Shown here piece after piece: positions 1 to 7,573 of a stretch of 64,000 nucleotides of DNA. A program made the position numbers and the translations under genes. The DNA comes from AWTP1-13 sp963820375 (GTDB taxonomy: Bacteria > Pseudomonadota > Alphaproteobacteria > Rhizobiales > Hyphomicrobiaceae): positions 186,001 to 250,000 of the forward strand of contig CAWFZX010000032.1 of the NCBI GenBank assembly GCA_963820375.1, read 5' to 3'. The notes below the pieces were generated by a model. That model saw nothing but the letters and a program-made list of their open reading frames with translations. It had not been told where the DNA came from and did not search any database. Each line of letters begins with the position of its first letter. The stretch's first letter is position 1.

Positions 1-280
1 GCGCCTGGGGCGTCATGGCCGCCAGGGAGCGCGCCGCCGTCTGGCCGATGCTGGCCCCTATCAAGGCGGGCTCCTCCGGGATGGTGGCCAGGGTCTTAAG
101 GAAGAGCTGGTAGAGCTCCACCCGGCCGGGCTTTTCCGGATAAACGCCGGGATCGGCGACGATGGTCTGCAGCATGCGCGAAACGGCGGCGTCTCCGGCC
201 TGCTGGCTACCCGTCAGCAACCGAGCAAAGCGCCGCAGTTGCGGGAGGTGCGATGCAATGCTCTCAGCCAGCGACCGCAT
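1..280 (-). CDS. phyR: PhyR-type general stress response regulator, N-terminal part (runs off the left edge)
   Basis: The first 93 residues of a protein that continues beyond the window. They begin MRSLAESIASHLPQL and contain RRFARLLTGSQ, the start of the sigma-like (region 2-like) domain of PhyR. In this family the N-terminal sigma-like domain binds the anti-sigma factor NepR once the C-terminal receiver is phosphorylated, which frees EcfG. The receiver lies outside the window and cannot be checked. The divergent gene 145 bases away is nepR, the usual partner, which strongly supports the call. An in-frame ATG at 289 would add three residues; I chose 280 because it matches the usual family N-terminus. 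Confidence 0.85.
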   Translation of the reverse strand, partial: MRSLAESIASHLPQLRRFARLLTGSQQAGDAAVSRMLQTIVADPGVYPEKPGRVELYQLFLKTLATIPEEPALIGASIGQTAARSLAAMTPQA

Positions 281-424
281 GGCCCCCATCCGCGTTCCCG
301 GTGTGCCCTACAAAGGTTATCACTCTGGCCCGCAAACGATCGCTCGCTGGCCCAGGCTTTCCAACAGCGTCCTTGAGCGTAGCGTGCCGTTGCGCAATAT
401 GTAGGACGTTCGTGCACGATGTAA

Positions 425-637
425 ATGACCATGGCAAAACGAAAGCCAGATCGAAAGCGGGAACGGCCCCCAGCAGGCGAGACCGACCCGGTCGCCGGGG
501 ACTTCCCCATCCATGAACACATCGGCCGGCAGCTGAGAGGCATCTTCGACGAGGTGGTGACACAACCCGTGCCGGAGAAGTTCCGCCAGCTTCTCGACGA
601 GCTGGAGCGTAAGCGGACCGACGACAAGAGCAAGTGA
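425..637 (+). CDS. nepR: NepR family anti-sigma factor
   Basis: A 70-residue protein with the NepR signature. After a basic, disordered N-terminus comes a helical core with IGRQLRGIFDEVV and then QPVPEKFRQLLDELE, the two short helices that bind sigma EcfG or the sigma-like domain of PhyR. NepR sequesters EcfG in unstressed cells. The gene is divergent from phyR, the standard arrangement. A second ATG at 431 is equally possible as the start. The ecfG gene that often follows nepR is not present here: the next frame encodes a small membrane protein, so ecfG must lie elsewhere (possibly left of the window). Confidence 0.9.
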   Translation: MTMAKRKPDRKRERPPAGETDPVAGDFPIHEHIGRQLRGIFDEVVTQPVPEKFRQLLDELERKRTDDKSK

Positions 638-712
638 GCGCCACGGACGCGGGAACGAAAACCTGTCCCACTAGGTTGAGTAGCCAACTCTCCTTCGTGC
701 GGGGATCGGTCC

Positions 713-883
713 ATGGACCTCTGGAAAGCAATCAGGGGCGAGTTGCGGGAAATGATCTGGCTCGCTTCGCTGGTCGGCGCCCTCTCGGCGCTGGGCGTCG
801 GCCTGGCCGTGATGCTGGCCCTTGCGGTCGACAACTGGCAGACCTGGTCGGCAGTCGCCAAGACCCTCAACGCGTTTGCATAA
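713..883 (+). CDS. Small single-span membrane protein downstream of nepR
   Basis: A 56-residue frame starting MDLWKAIRGELREMI, with one long hydrophobic segment (about residues 14-38, rich in Leu, Ala, Val and Gly) and a short polar tail ending LNAFA. It begins 75 bases after the nepR stop in the same direction and could be cotranscribed. I do not recognise a family. It sits where ecfG is often found, but it is far too short and hydrophobic to be a sigma factor. The regular hydrophobic pattern and clean stop make it likely to be real, but nothing seen points to a function. Confidence 0.6.
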   Translation: MDLWKAIRGELREMIWLASLVGALSALGVGLAVMLALAVDNWQTWSAVAKTLNAFA

Positions 884-958
884 TCCTTTGGAAAAAAAGA
901 TGAAACCTCTTAAGTGGGGCGTGCCAGAAAATCGCCAGAAAAAATTCCGGAGCGCGCC

Positions 959-985
959 GGAACGATTGCGGGGCGGGCGGGTTTT
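959..985 (+). promoter_or_regulatory. Possible EcfG-dependent (general stress) promoter
   Basis: GGAAC at 959-963 is separated by 17 bases from GTTTT at 981-985. The reported EcfG promoter pattern in alphaproteobacteria is GGAAC, 16-17 bases, then (C)GTT, so the match is good but the C before GTT is a G here. The site lies beside the phyR/nepR locus and points to a short interval ending in a hairpin, with no protein gene downstream on this strand for about 740 bases. Confidence 0.35.
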
Positions 986-1043
986 CTAAGCAGACAGGCG
1001 CGCAGACCCCCCTTCCGCTTCCCTCACGCGCCAGTCGCGCATT

Positions 1044-1078
1044 GACCCGCGGTGCCCCCAAGCCGCGGGTCATTTCTT
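1044..1078 (+). terminator. Strong hairpin, possible intrinsic terminator
   Basis: GACCCGCGG at 1044-1052 pairs perfectly with CCGCGGGTC at 1063-1071 around a 10-base loop and is followed by ATTTCTTTG, a weak T-rich tail. It could end a short transcript from the promoter-like site at 959-985, or terminate transcription from nepR and its neighbour. The T tract is poor, so termination is an inference. Confidence 0.4.
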
Positions 1079-1255
1079 TGTGCGCTCTGGCTCTGTGAGG
1101 GCGAACGGCTGGCCGGATGCCAAGCCTGGACTTGGGGGGCAGGCCAAGCTTGAGCGGCCCACCCTGGCGCGGCGGCCATGGCCGAGAGGCCGCAGGGGCG
1201 GACGCGCACGTCGTGCGCGGACCGCCGGGCGGGGCGGTCGCCAAGAATTCAAGAA

Positions 1256-1603
1256 TTAGCGAACCTTATAGAGCGCGTGCCGCCGATTGCGCGTATAGGG
1301 CCGCACCTCCGCTGGCCAACGGCCAGCCTCGACCGCCTCCGCCCAAGCCGGACTGGTCAGCACCTGCGGGCCATCGATTTCATAGATGGCGGTATAGCGC
1401 GGCCCATCGTGAGGTAGGTTTTTCTGCTCACCAGCAATGCTCATGGCAAATGGCTCGCCGGCGATCCGCGTCACAGCGTGGACACCGGAGACCTTGAGGA
1501 GGTTTGGCACATGCTCGAGGTCATAAACCTCGTTGAACAGGGCCTCCTTGTCGGGATCCACATCCATGCTTGCCACGAACACATAGTTGGACTTGATTGG
1601 CAT
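1256..1603 (-). CDS. Dimeric alpha/beta-barrel (ferredoxin-fold) small protein
   Basis: A 115-residue protein beginning MPIKSNYVFVASMDV. The pattern of a beta strand (YVFVASMDV), a helix (KEALFNEVYDLEHVPNLLKV), a strand with VHAVTRI and a later strand YTAIYEIDG resembles the EthD/NIPSNAP/DUF4286 group of dimeric alpha-beta barrels, which bind small organic molecules or act as minor enzymes. It is divergent from a TIM-barrel amidohydrolase 123 bases away, which suggests a shared small catabolic unit, but the substrate is unknown. The ATG at 1603 gives the conserved beginning; longer frames upstream run into unrelated sequence. Confidence 0.7.
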   Translation of the reverse strand: MPIKSNYVFVASMDVDPDKEALFNEVYDLEHVPNLLKVSGVHAVTRIAGEPFAMSIAGEQKNLPHDGPRYTAIYEIDGPQVLTSPAWAEAVEAGRWPAEVRPYTRNRRHALYKVR

Positions 1604-1726
1604 GGCAGCTCGCTCGCTTGCTGGGTTGCCTTGATCGTCTCTGCGCCTGGTCGTTTCCTGCCCTCGTAGCCTGCCGGACCGCGTTGCCGCGGCAGCATCG
1701 GTCAATCCTGTCGGAGTATTTCCCAG

Positions 1727-2791
1727 ATGTCCACGGCGACCAACCCAGCCGCAGCGCCGGCCGACTACTATCTGCCGATACGCGCAGACTGGCTCCATCG
1801 TCGCACGGAGCCCGTTCTCGAACCCGCATTGCCGATCGTCGATCCGCATCATCACCTCTGGGACCGGCCCGGTTGGCGCTATCTGCTGGATGAGCTCGTC
1901 GCTGATACGCAGAGCGGGCACAATATTGTTGCCACCGTCTTCGTTCAGGCCCGCGCCATGCTGCGGGCGAGCGGGCCCATCGAAATGAAGCACGTGGGTG
2001 AAACCGAATTCGTCAACGGCCTCGCGGCCATGAGTGCGAGCGGTCGATACGGCCAGATGCGGGCCTGCGCCGGCATCGTCGGCCACGCCGATTTGAGCCT
2101 CGGCAGCCGGGTCGAGCCGGTGCTGGAAGCACATCTGCGCGCCGGCGGCGATCGCTTTCGCGGCATCCGCCACAGCAGCGCTTGGGATGCAGACCCGCAG
2201 GTGCGCAATCCCGCCTATAGCCCGCCGCCGGGCCTGATCGGCGAAAAGGCTTTTCGCGAAGGATTTGCCGTGCTCGGCCGCCTCGGCCTCAGCTACGATG
2301 CATGGCTTTATCATCCGCAGATCGGCGAACTCACCGACCTTGCCAGAGCCTTTCCCGCCAGCAAGATCGTGCTGGATCACGTCGGCGGGCCGATTGCCAT
2401 TCGCGGCTATGCCGGCAAGCGCGAGGAGGTGTTTGCCAGCTGGAAGCCCGCCATCAAGGCCCTGGCCGGCTGTCCCAACGTCCACGTCAAGCTGGGCGGT
2501 CTTGGCATGCGCATGGGCGGTTTTGATTTCCACACACACCCCGAGCCGCCGTCCTCCGAGGCGCTGGCGCAGGCCTGGCGTCCCTACATCGAGACGTGCA
2601 TCGAGGCGTTCGGGCCGGCACGCTGCATGTTCGAAAGCAACTTCCCGGTCGACAAAGGATCCTACAGCTATCCGGTATTCTGGAACGCTTGCAAGCTTCT
2701 GGCCAAGGGAGCGAGCAGCAGCGAAAAGGCTGACCTATTTGCCGGCACGGCGGCGCGTTTCTATCGTCTTGACCTCAACCACCAGGGCTAA
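1727..2791 (+). CDS. Amidohydrolase family protein (metal-dependent TIM-barrel hydrolase)
   Basis: A 354-residue protein of the amidohydrolase 2 family (PF04909). The signature IVDPHHHLWD at about residues 37-46 supplies the first two metal-binding histidines; a later VLDHVGGP and FESNFPVD fit the conserved His and Asp regions of the barrel. Relatives hydrolyse lactones (such as 2-pyrone-4,6-dicarboxylate) or decarboxylate aromatic acids. The gene stands alone on its strand and is divergent from the small ferredoxin-fold protein at 1256. Its stop overlaps the stop of the small convergent gene at 2788. The substrate cannot be deduced from the neighbours. Confidence 0.85.
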   Translation: MSTATNPAAAPADYYLPIRADWLHRRTEPVLEPALPIVDPHHHLWDRPGWRYLLDELVADTQSGHNIVATVFVQARAMLRASGPIEMKHVGETEFVNGLAAMSASGRYGQMRACAGIVGHADLSLGSRVEPVLEAHLRAGGDRFRGIRHSSAWDADPQVRNPAYSPPPGLIGEKAFREGFAVLGRLGLSYDAWLYHPQIGELTDLARAFPASKIVLDHVGGPIAIRGYAGKREEVFASWKPAIKALAGCPNVHVKLGGLGMRMGGFDFHTHPEPPSSEALAQAWRPYIETCIEAFGPARCMFESNFPVDKGSYSYPVFWNACKLLAKGASSSEKADLFAGTAARFYRLDLNHQG

Positions 2792-2937
2792 CGGCCGCCC
2801 CGCCCTGGCCCCGAATAGTGCCCAGCGTCGAAGGCGTGTTTGCGGCCACCGAAGCTTTTGATCACGGCGTTGGCGATCACCGTGCCGACCACCGTGACGA
2901 TAATGCCGATGACGATCTGCGACGTCCAATATCGCAT
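2788..2937 (-). CDS. Small single-span membrane protein
   Basis: A 49-residue frame starting MRYWTSQIVIGIIVTVVGT, with one transmembrane helix (about residues 7-26) and a Gly/His-rich polar tail ending GHYSGPGRGGR. An AAGAGG-like ribosome site lies 4-9 bases before the ATG, which supports this start over longer ones. It converges with the amidohydrolase and overlaps its stop by four bases. No family recognised. Confidence 0.65.
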   Translation of the reverse strand: MRYWTSQIVIGIIVTVVGTVIANAVIKSFGGRKHAFDAGHYSGPGRGGR

Positions 2938-3075
2938 GCGCCTCTTGCCCTTTCTGCGGGTAAGCCCTTGTAGCTGGCGCTGACGGCAAAATTGCGGTCT
3001 GGTCGCGACCGGCCGCAGCGGTCGCAACCTGCCCGGCACTGGCCCATAGCTGGAAAGGGCGGCGCCTCCGCCGTA

Positions 3076-3516
3076 TCAGGGTCTCGGCTTTTTTTTCACT
3101 CTCTTGCGGCGCGGCGGCTTGAACACCATGCCCTCAAGCTTCAGGCCGTCCGGGTCGGTGAAGAACACCGCGTAGTAGCCTTCCCCGTAATCTGGATAGT
3201 CGGCGGGCGGATCGACGACGTTGAGCTTGTGCCTGCGCAGCAGCGCGTACAGGTCGTCGACGTCCTGGCGCTTGCCAAGCTCAAAGGCATAGTGGTGGAA
3301 GCCGATATTGCCAGTGCGGTGTGGGTGCTTTTTGCCTTCGGCGTCTGCCTCGCCGATCCAAAACAGCGTCTTGCCATTGCTCCAGCCGGCGGCTTTTGCA
3401 AAATCATACTTGCGCTTGAAGCCGAGAAAACCAAGCACCTGGTCGTAGAACTGCCGCGAGCGCTCGAACGCCTTGACGCGGATGACGAGGTGATCAATGC
3501 CAACGACGCGAGCCAT
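3076..3516 (-). CDS. VOC family (glyoxalase/bleomycin-resistance fold) protein
   Basis: A 146-residue vicinal-oxygen-chelate domain. It opens with VGIDHLVIRV (first metal-ligand His), has YDQVLGFLGF after the first helix, GFHHYAFEL in the middle and YYAVFFTDPDGLKLEGM near the end (a final Glu typical of the metal site). VOC members include glyoxalases, ring-cleavage dioxygenases and resistance proteins, and one domain of this size says little about substrate. It is 60 bases downstream of gcvPB on the same strand and may be read through from the glycine cleavage operon. The C-terminus is a basic Arg/Lys tail. Confidence 0.85.
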   Translation of the reverse strand: MARVVGIDHLVIRVKAFERSRQFYDQVLGFLGFKRKYDFAKAAGWSNGKTLFWIGEADAEGKKHPHRTGNIGFHHYAFELGKRQDVDDLYALLRRHKLNVVDPPADYPDYGEGYYAVFFTDPDGLKLEGMVFKPPRRKRVKKKPRP

Positions 3517-3576
3517 GCGCGCTCCTCACCTGCTGCGCCGACGAGCTTCTCGCAATCGCGCGCCGCGCGCGCTACT

Positions 3577-5304
3577 TCATTCCGCCGCCGCCTGGCGCTC
3601 GCGCGGCGCTGCCCACCTCAATCGCGGCTCGCGCGCCGCCTTCGTCTCGTCGAGGCGCCGGCGCGGGGCAAAGCGCGGCGCCTCGAGAAAGCGTGCGATC
3701 TCGCCGCTCTTGGCGGCCCCGGCCAAAGCGCGCAGGCTGGCAATAAATTGATCCAGGCTCTGCTTCAATTCCGATTCGGTCGGCTCAATCAGCATGGCGC
3801 CGTGCACCACCAACGGGAAGTAGACCGTCATGGGATGATAGCCCTCGTCGATCATGGCCTTGGCGAAATCCAGGGTGGTAAGACCGGTCCCCTCGAGCCA
3901 GCGATCATCGAGCAGCACCTCGTGCATGCACGGCTGATCGCCGAACGGCAGCGACATCAGATCGGCTAGCGAGCTGCGGATGTAGTTGGCATTGAGCACG
4001 GCGTCCTCTGAGGCCTGCCGCATGCCGTCCGAGCCATGACTGAACATGTAGGTGAGAGCGCGCACGTACATGCCCATCTGACCATGGAACGCGCACATAC
4101 GCCCCAAGGGCTTGGCGTGGGTATTGCCGCCCGCGGCGCCAGGGCTCCCCCTCGGCTGCCGGCTGGCTGACGCCTCGACCACTGTTGCAGACAGCGGGTC
4201 GGCATTGGCCCGGCCGAAGCCATGCCGCAAGCTCGAGGATGACAACGACGGCGACAGCGGCGCGCGCGCGACGGTCACCGGCGCACCGCCCACATGCTCC
4301 ACATAGCCAATGCCGTCGGCATCGACAATGGCATAGGGTACCGGCACGAAAGCGGCGAGCGCGGGCGACAACGCCACCGGACCGGCGCCGGGACCGCCGC
4401 CGCCATGCGGGGTGGAAAACGTCTTGTGCAGGTTGATGTGCATGGCATCGACGCCGATGTCGCCCGGGCGCACCTTGCCGACGATGGCATTGAAGTTGGC
4501 ACCGTCGGCATAGAAATAGGCGCCGGCTGCGTGTACCACTTCGGCAATCGCCACCACGTCACGCTCGAAAAGCCCACAGGTGTTGGGATTCGTCAGCATA
4601 ATGGCGGCGACGTCGGGCGACAGACGCTTCTTGACCTCTGCGGGATCGACGGTGCCGTCGGCGCGGGCCGGCACCGCCAGCACGCGATAGCCGAGCAGAG
4701 CCGCCGTTGCCGGATTGGTGCCGTGCGCCAACTCCGGCACCAGCACCATCGAGCGTCGTTCGCCGCGCGCTTCAAGCGCCGCCTTGATCGCCATCATGCC
4801 GCAAAGCTCGCCGTGTGCGCCGGCTTTTGGTGTCATGGCGATGGCCGCCATGCCGGTGAGTTCACGCAGCCAAGCTGCCAATTCGGCGATCAGGGCGACA
4901 GCGCCGGGGACGGTGGAAAGCGGCTGCAGCGGATGGATATCAGCAAAGCCCGGCAGCCGCGCCATCCGCTCGTTGAGGCGCGGATTGTGCTTCATTGTGC
5001 ACGAACCGAGCGGGAAGAGGCCGGTGTCGATACCATAGTTCTTCTGACTGAGACGCACGTAGTGGCGCATCGTTTCCGGCTCGCTCAGGCCAGGCAGCCC
5101 AAGCGGCGCGCGCCTTGCAAGCTTGCCGAGCCGCGTGGCCACAGTTGGCGGCTCGTCGATGTCGACGCCCGTGGTATCGGTGCGGCCGATCTCAAAGATC
5201 AGCCCTTCCTCGACGGCGAGCGCGCGGTTGCCGCTGAACGTGTCGAGGGAGTTTTCGACCGTCTCCCCCGGCGTGGTCGGCCGACCTTGTCGGTTCAGCA
5301 TCAC
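3577..5304 (-). CDS. gcvPB: Glycine dehydrogenase (decarboxylating) subunit 2, with in-frame extra segment
   Basis: The PLP-binding subunit of the split glycine dehydrogenase (P-protein), which decarboxylates glycine and passes the aminomethyl group to lipoyl-GcvH. The pyridoxal lysine lies in NLHKTFSTPHGGGGPG. Also visible are GSCTMKHNPR, FYADGANFNAIVG and FGDQPCMHEVLLDDRWL. At 575 residues it is longer than I expect for the family. The surplus is about 55 residues (roughly 342-397) between EHVGGAPV and LGRMCAFHGQMG, Ser/Ala/Gly-rich and unlike the rest. The start overlaps the gcvPA stop by four bases, so the two subunits are translationally coupled. Confidence 0.93.
   Translation of the reverse strand: MMLNRQGRPTTPGETVENSLDTFSGNRALAVEEGLIFEIGRTDTTGVDIDEPPTVATRLGKLARRAPLGLPGLSEPETMRHYVRLSQKNYGIDTGLFPLGSCTMKHNPRLNERMARLPGFADIHPLQPLSTVPGAVALIAELAAWLRELTGMAAIAMTPKAGAHGELCGMMAIKAALEARGERRSMVLVPELAHGTNPATAALLGYRVLAVPARADGTVDPAEVKKRLSPDVAAIMLTNPNTCGLFERDVVAIAEVVHAAGAYFYADGANFNAIVGKVRPGDIGVDAMHINLHKTFSTPHGGGGPGAGPVALSPALAAFVPVPYAIVDADGIGYVEHVGGAPVTVARAPLSPSLSSSSLRHGFGRANADPLSATVVEASASRQPRGSPGAAGGNTHAKPLGRMCAFHGQMGMYVRALTYMFSHGSDGMRQASEDAVLNANYIRSSLADLMSLPFGDQPCMHEVLLDDRWLEGTGLTTLDFAKAMIDEGYHPMTVYFPLVVHGAMLIEPTESELKQSLDQFIASLRALAGAAKSGEIARFLEAPRFAPRRRLDETKAAREPRLRWAAPRERQAAAE
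4112..4278 (-). repeat. In-frame insertion-like segment inside gcvPB
   Basis: About 165 bases that encode a low-complexity stretch (PLSPSLSSSSL, then RHGFGRANADPL, then SRQPRGSPGAAGGN) splitting two well-conserved blocks of gcvPB. In the gene's direction it contains GTTGTCATCCTCGAGCTTG, reminiscent of the short palindromic intergenic repeats of rhizobial genomes that begin GTCATCC. The boundaries are estimated from family knowledge, not from an alignment. It keeps the reading frame and has no stop. Confidence 0.45.
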
Positions 5305-6644
5305 AGCACCTCCCGCAAAGCCTTGCCATAAGCCGCGCGGTCCTCGTCCGTATTCACCTCGGTCGCAGCGACTACAATGAGGCGGGCGAGTTCCGGTCGA
5401 CCAGGCTCCAGGCGCGACACCGGCACGCCACCCAGCACACCTTTGGCGGCCAGCCTTTCGATCACGTCGGCCGCCTCGCCCGGCACCCGGATCGTGAACT
5501 CATTGAAAAACGTCTCGTTCAGCACCTCGACGCCTGGCACCTTGCCCAGCAAGTCGGCGAGCGCGACGGCGTTGGCGTGATTGAGGCGCGCGAGCCGCCG
5601 CAGGCCCGCCTCGCCCAGCAGCGACATGTGAATGGTAAATGCCAGCACGCACAAGCCGGAGTTGGTGCAGATGTTCGATGTCGCCTTTTCACGCCGGATG
5701 TGCTGCTCACGGGTCGACAGCGTCAGTACGAATCCGCGCCGGCCTTCCTTGTCTACGGTCTCACCACACAGCCGTCCCGGCATCTGCCGCAGGTATTTTT
5801 GCTTGGTCGCGAATAAGCCGATGTAGGGCCCGCCGAACGACAGGGCGTTGCCGATCGATTGGCCCTCACCGACGACGATGTCGGCACCCATCGTACCCGG
5901 CGGCTCGACCGCCCCAAGCGACACCACTTCGGTGAATACGGCAATCAACAGTGCGCCGGCGGCATGCGCTTTGTCGGCGAGAGCGGTGAGATCGTGCAAA
6001 TGGCCATAGAAGTCCGGCGTTTGCACGACGACACAGGAAACCTCTTCGTTGATATAAGACGCCAGATCCTCCACCCCATCCGGTGCCGGTGGAGCGCCGA
6101 CGACCTCGTCGCCCGCCATGCGCGACACGGTCTCGATGGTGTCCCGGTAATGCGGATGCAGGTTGCCGGCCAGCACGGCGCGGCGTCGCTTGCTCAACCG
6201 GTGCGCCATCAGCACCGCTTCGGCGGCCGCCGTCGAGCCGTCGTACATGGAGGCATTGGCCACCTCCATCCCGGTGAGCATGCCCACCTGGGTCTGGAAC
6301 TCGAACAGGTATTGCAGCGTGCCCTGGGCGATCTCGGGTTGATATGGCGTGTAGGAGGTCAAAAACTCGGAGCGCTGGATCAGGTGATCGACGCTGGCCG
6401 GCAAATGGTGCTTGTAGGCGCCGGCCCCGACAAAGAATGGCACCGAACCCGCCGGCGTGTTCTGCGCTTGCAGCCGGCCCATGCTGCGCTCGACTTCGAG
6501 CTCGCCTTTGGCCGTCGGCAGATCGAGCAGGCCTCGCAGCAGCTTGTCCTTCGGCACCGTGGCGAACAAGGCATCGATATCGGTGACGCCAATTTTGGCC
6601 AGCATGGCCTGGCGATCGGCGTCGGTGAGCGGCAGATAGCGCAT
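5301..6644 (-). CDS. gcvPA: Glycine dehydrogenase (decarboxylating) subunit 1
   Basis: The 447-residue N-terminal-type subunit of the heterotetrameric P-protein. Recognisable blocks are MRYLPLTDADRQAML at the start, FVGAGAYKHHLPASVDHLIQ (family signature), TSYTPYQPEIAQGTLQ, MYDGSTAAAEA and TSNICTNSGLC. It forms the active enzyme with GcvPB, encoded directly downstream with a four-base overlap. It lies 15 bases after the OsmC-like gene. Its length is normal for the family. The whole run from gcvT to gcvPB is on one strand and should respond to the glycine riboswitch before gcvT. Confidence 0.95.
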   Translation of the reverse strand: MRYLPLTDADRQAMLAKIGVTDIDALFATVPKDKLLRGLLDLPTAKGELEVERSMGRLQAQNTPAGSVPFFVGAGAYKHHLPASVDHLIQRSEFLTSYTPYQPEIAQGTLQYLFEFQTQVGMLTGMEVANASMYDGSTAAAEAVLMAHRLSKRRRAVLAGNLHPHYRDTIETVSRMAGDEVVGAPPAPDGVEDLASYINEEVSCVVVQTPDFYGHLHDLTALADKAHAAGALLIAVFTEVVSLGAVEPPGTMGADIVVGEGQSIGNALSFGGPYIGLFATKQKYLRQMPGRLCGETVDKEGRRGFVLTLSTREQHIRREKATSNICTNSGLCVLAFTIHMSLLGEAGLRRLARLNHANAVALADLLGKVPGVEVLNETFFNEFTIRVPGEAADVIERLAAKGVLGGVPVSRLEPGRPELARLIVVAATEVNTDEDRAAYGKALREVL

Positions 6645-6659
6645 GGTCGGGTTTCCCAG

Positions 6660-7142
6660 TTATTGGCGCGAAGCCGGCACCGCCTCGACGACGACCTCTG
6701 TCAGAACCGAATTGGCGATGTAACAGTCCGCGTGCGCGTGGTGATGCAGTTCGCCGAGTTGAGCGGCGCTCGGTTGCTTGGCGCCCGAAAACGTGATCCG
6801 CGGCCGCAGCACGACCCGTGAGACGAACAGCTTGCCGCCCGCGTTTTTGGTCATGATCCCGACCGCTTCGTCAACGTACTGATCCACCACCAACCCCTGC
6901 TTGGCGGCCAGGTAGAGAAAGGTCAGCATGTGGCAGCTCGCCAACGCGGCCACCAGTGCCTCTTCCGGATCGATGGCCTCGGCGCGCGAGTAGGGCACCC
7001 GCACGGACCAGGGCGAGGAGGATCCCGGCACCGTGATGCCGCCGTCGAAGGACCATTGGTGGGCCCGACTGAACTTGAGATCGGTGAACGCTTCAGCAGC
7101 GCCACGCTGCCAGGCAATGCTGGCCTTGTATTCGTGTGTCAC
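6660..7142 (-). CDS. OsmC family protein embedded in the glycine cleavage operon
   Basis: A 160-residue OsmC/Ohr-like protein. It has the two cysteines expected of the peroxidase site, in LVAALASCHMLTFLYLA and in HADCYIANS, with the Arg/Glu-rich region (SRAEAIDPEEALVAAL) between strands. OsmC and Ohr proteins reduce organic hydroperoxides through these cysteines, with lipoylated proteins and lipoamide dehydrogenase as known electron donors for Ohr/OsmC. That makes its place between gcvH (a lipoyl carrier protein) and gcvPA notable. The gaps to both neighbours are about 15-20 bases, so it belongs to the operon. The exact subfamily is not settled. Confidence 0.88.
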   Translation of the reverse strand: MTHEYKASIAWQRGAAEAFTDLKFSRAHQWSFDGGITVPGSSSPWSVRVPYSRAEAIDPEEALVAALASCHMLTFLYLAAKQGLVVDQYVDEAVGIMTKNAGGKLFVSRVVLRPRITFSGAKQPSAAQLGELHHHAHADCYIANSVLTEVVVEAVPASRQ

Positions 7143-7162
7143 GCGCCCTGAGTCTCCGCACC

Positions 7163-7540
7163 TTAGGAGGCCTGCTCAACAAATTCCTGGTAGGCCGCTG
7201 CATCCATCAGGCCCTCGAGTTCAGCAGGATTGCTGATTTTCACCTTGAAGAACCAAGCCTTGCCCTGCGCGTCCTCGTTGACGAGCGCCGGCTGGGTGGC
7301 GATCTCGGCGTTGACTTCGACCACCTCGCCGGAAACGGGGGCAAACACGTCACTTGCCGCCTTGACGCTCTCGACGACGGCCACCGCATCGCCCTGCTTG
7401 GCCTGGCGACCCGTCTCGGGCACTTCCACAAACACGATATCACCCAACTGCTGCTGGGCATGCTCGGTGATCCCCACGGTGCCAACGCCGTTCTCGACGC
7501 GGATCCATTCATGGTCCTTGGTGTAGCGCTCGATTGCCAT
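7163..7540 (-). CDS. gcvH: Glycine cleavage system H protein
   Basis: A 125-residue lipoyl carrier. The lipoylation lysine lies in VVESVKAASDVFAPVSGEV, and the N-terminus has YTKDHEWI and VGITEHAQQQLGDIVFVE, all typical. The lipoyl arm carries the aminomethyl group from the P-protein to GcvT and is then reoxidised by the L-protein (not encoded in the window). It sits 33 bases after gcvT and 20 before the OsmC-like gene. Length and motifs are normal. Confidence 0.96.
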   Translation of the reverse strand: MAIERYTKDHEWIRVENGVGTVGITEHAQQQLGDIVFVEVPETGRQAKQGDAVAVVESVKAASDVFAPVSGEVVEVNAEIATQPALVNEDAQGKAWFFKVKISNPAELEGLMDAAAYQEFVEQAS

Positions 7541-7573
7541 TTACGTTGGTCCTCGCTGATTGCGGATTGACGC

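Larger units (their letters stand above)
884..1255. other. Intergenic region without a convincing gene
   Basis: A stretch of about 370 bases between the small membrane protein and the next gene on the minus strand. It holds an A-rich segment after the stop, a possible EcfG-type promoter (959-985), a C/T-rich stretch and a perfect 9-bp hairpin (1044-1071). Open frames across it are Arg/Pro-rich and look like noise from high-GC DNA. Confidence 0.5.

Noticed and set aside
290..424. EcfG-type promoters between phyR and nepR
   Set aside because: I could not find GGAAC followed by GTT at 16-17 bases in either direction in this gap, although such promoters are usual here.
867..1244. A 125-codon open frame on the minus strand in the gap after nepR
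   Set aside because: Composition is Arg/Pro/Ala-rich without any motif, and it crosses the promoter-like site and the hairpin; typical of chance frames in high-GC DNA.
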